A stretch of DNA of 6,200 nucleotides from assembly GCA_003131985.1 (NCBI GenBank), contig PKWH01000265.1, positions 1 to 6,200 of the forward strand, given 5' to 3'. Shown piece by piece: positions 5,090-6,200 of this stretch. The DNA is from Acidobacteriota bacterium (GTDB taxonomy: Bacteria; Acidobacteriota; Terriglobia; Acidiferrales; UBA7541). How positions within the stretch are numbered: position 1 is the stretch's first letter; each line of letters begins with the position of its first letter. A program made the position numbers and the translations under genes. Below the pieces are notes generated by a model, which saw only the letters and a program-made list of their open reading frames with translations, had not been told where the DNA came from and did not search any database.

Positions 5090-5701
5090 TTAGTTTTGCT
5101 TAATAGCCGGTGGTGCTTGCGTGATGCTTCCGGCAACCAGATCAGTCTTTATCGTCATTTTCTGCTTGGGTAGAAGATTCACGTTCGTGTCGAATTCCTG
5201 AAATCCGGCCAAGGCTATTTTTATGTGATGTGGGCCCGGGCTTACGAGCATTCCTCGTCCCATTCCGCTGAACTGCTGCACATAACCGGCGAAATTGCCG
5301 TCCACGAATACCGCGGCTCGCTCGGGCGTGACCTTGAGCTTCACTTCCGAAGTGACTGCAGAGAACTGAGCTTTGGGATCCTTGTCCAGTTTCACCGTGA
5401 TGATCAGTTTTTTGCCCGGCTCGACGACGTACGTCTGCGTCATGTCAAGATAGCCGGTCTGGCGTATAGAGATTTCATGCTGTCCCGGCAGCAGCATCAC
5501 TTTCTTCGCGTCTCTTAGCTCGGAGACATAGCCGACGTACTGGCCGTCGATCCAGACTCCCGCGGTTTTTTCGGCTTTCGTGGAGCCGACAAATTGAAGT
5601 TCGCCCTGAATCGAATTTTGAGCGCTGACGATGACCGATAGAAATGCCAAAGAAAAAACGGCAAGAAGAATCGGCAGGCTAAATCTATGGTTGGAATTCA
5701 T
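5090..5701 (-). CDS. Exported protein with two PEGA-type repeats
   Basis: The 203-aa product starts at the ATG complementary to 5699-5701, behind AGGAG. An ATG at 5728 would add nine residues before the signal peptide and lacks such an SD. Residues 1-27 are a Sec signal peptide (cut likely after VSA), so the protein is periplasmic or exported. Two PEGA repeats follow, at about 48-105 and 122-188. Each has the pattern V-x-[IV]-D-G-x-[YF]-x-G-Y-V, a short loop, L/V-x-PG-x-H-x-I-x-I and a closing beta strand. PERA (126-129) opens the second repeat in place of the canonical P-E-G-A; the first lacks it. PEGA domains are small beta modules of bacterial surface and S-layer-associated proteins, often next to other domains; here nothing else is present. 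It is convergent with the dehydrogenase gene. Binding partner unknown. Confidence 0.85.
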   Translation of the reverse strand: MNSNHRFSLPILLAVFSLAFLSVIVSAQNSIQGELQFVGSTKAEKTAGVWIDGQYVGYVSELRDAKKVMLLPGQHEISIRQTGYLDMTQTYVVEPGKKLIITVKLDKDPKAQFSAVTSEVKLKVTPERAAVFVDGNFAGYVQQFSGMGRGMLVSPGPHHIKIALAGFQEFDTNVNLLPKQKMTIKTDLVAGSITQAPPAIKQN

Positions 5702-5706
5702 GATTG

Positions 5707-5711
5707 CTCCT
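5707..5711 (-). promoter_or_regulatory. SD for the PEGA gene
   Basis: On the minus strand AGGAG lies 5 nt before the ATG (complement of 5699-5701). This selects that ATG over the in-frame one at 5726-5728. Confidence 0.7.
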
Positions 5712-5867
5712 GAGCGGCGAGATCTCATGCGGGTATTCTAATCAATTTTGATATGGGCGCGGCACCAATCTTTATAGTGAAAGTAGTCTCTTAGATTCTG
5801 GAGCAGGCTGGAACTTCATAGATGGCTCGAGTTGTCGGCGGTACGACCGGAAAAACTTCGAAAGCAC

Positions 5868-5896
5868 TTGACGTTGGATGTCCCGAATTGTAGCTT
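5868..5896 (+). promoter_or_regulatory. Candidate promoter of the CocE-type hydrolase gene
   Basis: TTGACG (5868-5873) is followed by a 17-nt spacer and TAGCTT (5891-5896). Transcription from about 5903 would give a 29-nt leader with the SD at 5920. The arrangement closely parallels the dehydrogenase promoter at 3914. Confidence 0.42.
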
Positions 5897-5919
5897 CGGC
5901 TTGTTCAATTTTACGGATC

Positions 5920-5924
5920 AGGAG
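5920..5924 (+). promoter_or_regulatory. SD for the CocE-type hydrolase gene
   Basis: AGGAG lies 7 nt before the ATG at 5932, which opens directly into a signal peptide. Confidence 0.65.
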
Positions 5925-5931
5925 CCAGTGA

Positions 5932-6200
5932 ATGCCACGTCGCGCGTCATACCTTCTTCTTGCGGTAACTTTGATTGCGGTGCCGTCGATTTGGTCGCGC
6001 GGTCACGCTGACGCTCCACCGGAATTCAACGTAAAAGAGCATTACACAAAGTACGAGTTTCGCATTCCGATGCGCGATGGGAAGCAGCTATTTACTTCCA
6101 TTTATGTTCCCAAGGATTCATCGCGCGCTTATCCCTTTATGGTGGATCGGACGCCGTATAGCGTGGCTCCGTACGGCGTGGACCAGTACAAGAAATCGCT
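5932..6200 (+). CDS. Exported CocE/NonD-type (peptidase S15) hydrolase, N-terminal part
   Basis: 89 codons are visible and the frame continues past the window end. Residues 1-26 are a signal peptide (Arg-Arg near the start, a Leu/Val/Ile core, cut likely after SRGHA). The mature start contains FRIPMRDGKQLFTSIYVPKD (43-62), then YPFMVDRTPYSVAPYGVD (67-84). This matches the opening strands of the X-Pro dipeptidyl-peptidase/CocE/glutaryl-7-ACA acylase alpha/beta-hydrolase family (V-PMRDG-x-L-x-x-x-x-Y-P and R-TPY). These are Ser-His-Asp enzymes cleaving esters or amides. The nucleophile and the other catalytic residues lie beyond the window, so activity and substrate cannot be judged. Export suggests action on extracellular or periplasmic substrates. 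Confidence 0.82.
   Translation, partial: MPRRASYLLLAVTLIAVPSIWSRGHADAPPEFNVKEHYTKYEFRIPMRDGKQLFTSIYVPKDSSRAYPFMVDRTPYSVAPYGVDQYKKS

Larger units (their letters stand above)
5702..5931. other. Divergent intergenic region between the PEGA and CocE-type genes
   Basis: This 230-bp region must carry promoters for both flanking genes. For the minus-strand gene only an isolated -10-like TAGAAT (complement of about 5735-5740) is seen. For the plus strand TTGATA (5748-5753) and TATAGT (5773-5778) are separated by 19 nt, long for sigma70. The better plus-strand candidate is at 5868-5896. No tRNA or convincing small RNA is visible. Confidence 0.45.

Noticed and set aside
5822..5893. 23-codon ORF starting ATG GCT CGA before the CocE-type gene
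   Set aside because: Very short, no good SD, and it overlaps the better promoter candidate.
1..6200. CRISPR array, insertion sequence, tRNA or rRNA
   Set aside because: No regularly spaced repeats, transposase-like frames, terminal inverted repeats or RNA-gene signatures were seen on either strand.

Overview
The window looks like ordinary chromosome from a soil-type Acidobacteriota (Candidatus Koribacter/Terriglobia-like). That placement is inferred from recalled family resemblance, not from a search. The clues are a PilZ protein with an SVHGG core and a FWHV tail, a secreted PEGA-repeat protein, a Gly-rich exported protein with a DGTTYAASDYW...DLQRTVNENAKRGV domain, and a CocE/NonD-type hydrolase. 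Base composition is moderately GC-rich. No mobile element, CRISPR array, rRNA or tRNA is visible.

Layout, left to right: the C-terminal end of an unrecognised gene (1-246, +); a 232-bp gene-free leader region; a 505-aa exported low-complexity Gly/Phe/Trp/Tyr-rich protein (479-1996, +); a strong convergent terminator (about 2019-2063); a small PilZ-domain protein on the minus strand (2097-2432); a divergent promoter region; a VTT/DedA-like membrane protein (2601-3251, +); a 110-aa exported two-Cys, Trp-rich small protein with a TTG start (3450-3782, +); a strong intrinsic terminator (3845-3895); a beta-decarboxylating dehydrogenase of the 3-isopropylmalate dehydrogenase type (3953-5047, +), possibly on a leaderless transcript; tandem hairpins over its stop codon; a secreted PEGA-repeat protein on the minus strand (5090-5701); a 230-bp divergent intergenic region; and the start of an exported S15/CocE-type hydrolase (5932 to the window end, +).

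The genes are mostly single transcription units separated by terminators and promoters. No operon or multi-gene system is evident. Four of the seven complete or 3'-truncated genes encode exported proteins (the Gly-rich, two-Cys, PEGA and CocE-type proteins), so the region leans towards envelope and surface functions with a biosynthetic enzyme inserted. Five starts were placed inside longer open frames or confirmed using Shine-Dalgarno (SD) sequences and signal peptides. I found no convincing new biological system. The points most worth checking are the block-structured Gly-rich protein, the small Tat-like Trp-rich protein, the leaderless dehydrogenase promoter, and a Thr where the NAD-binding Asp is expected in that enzyme.
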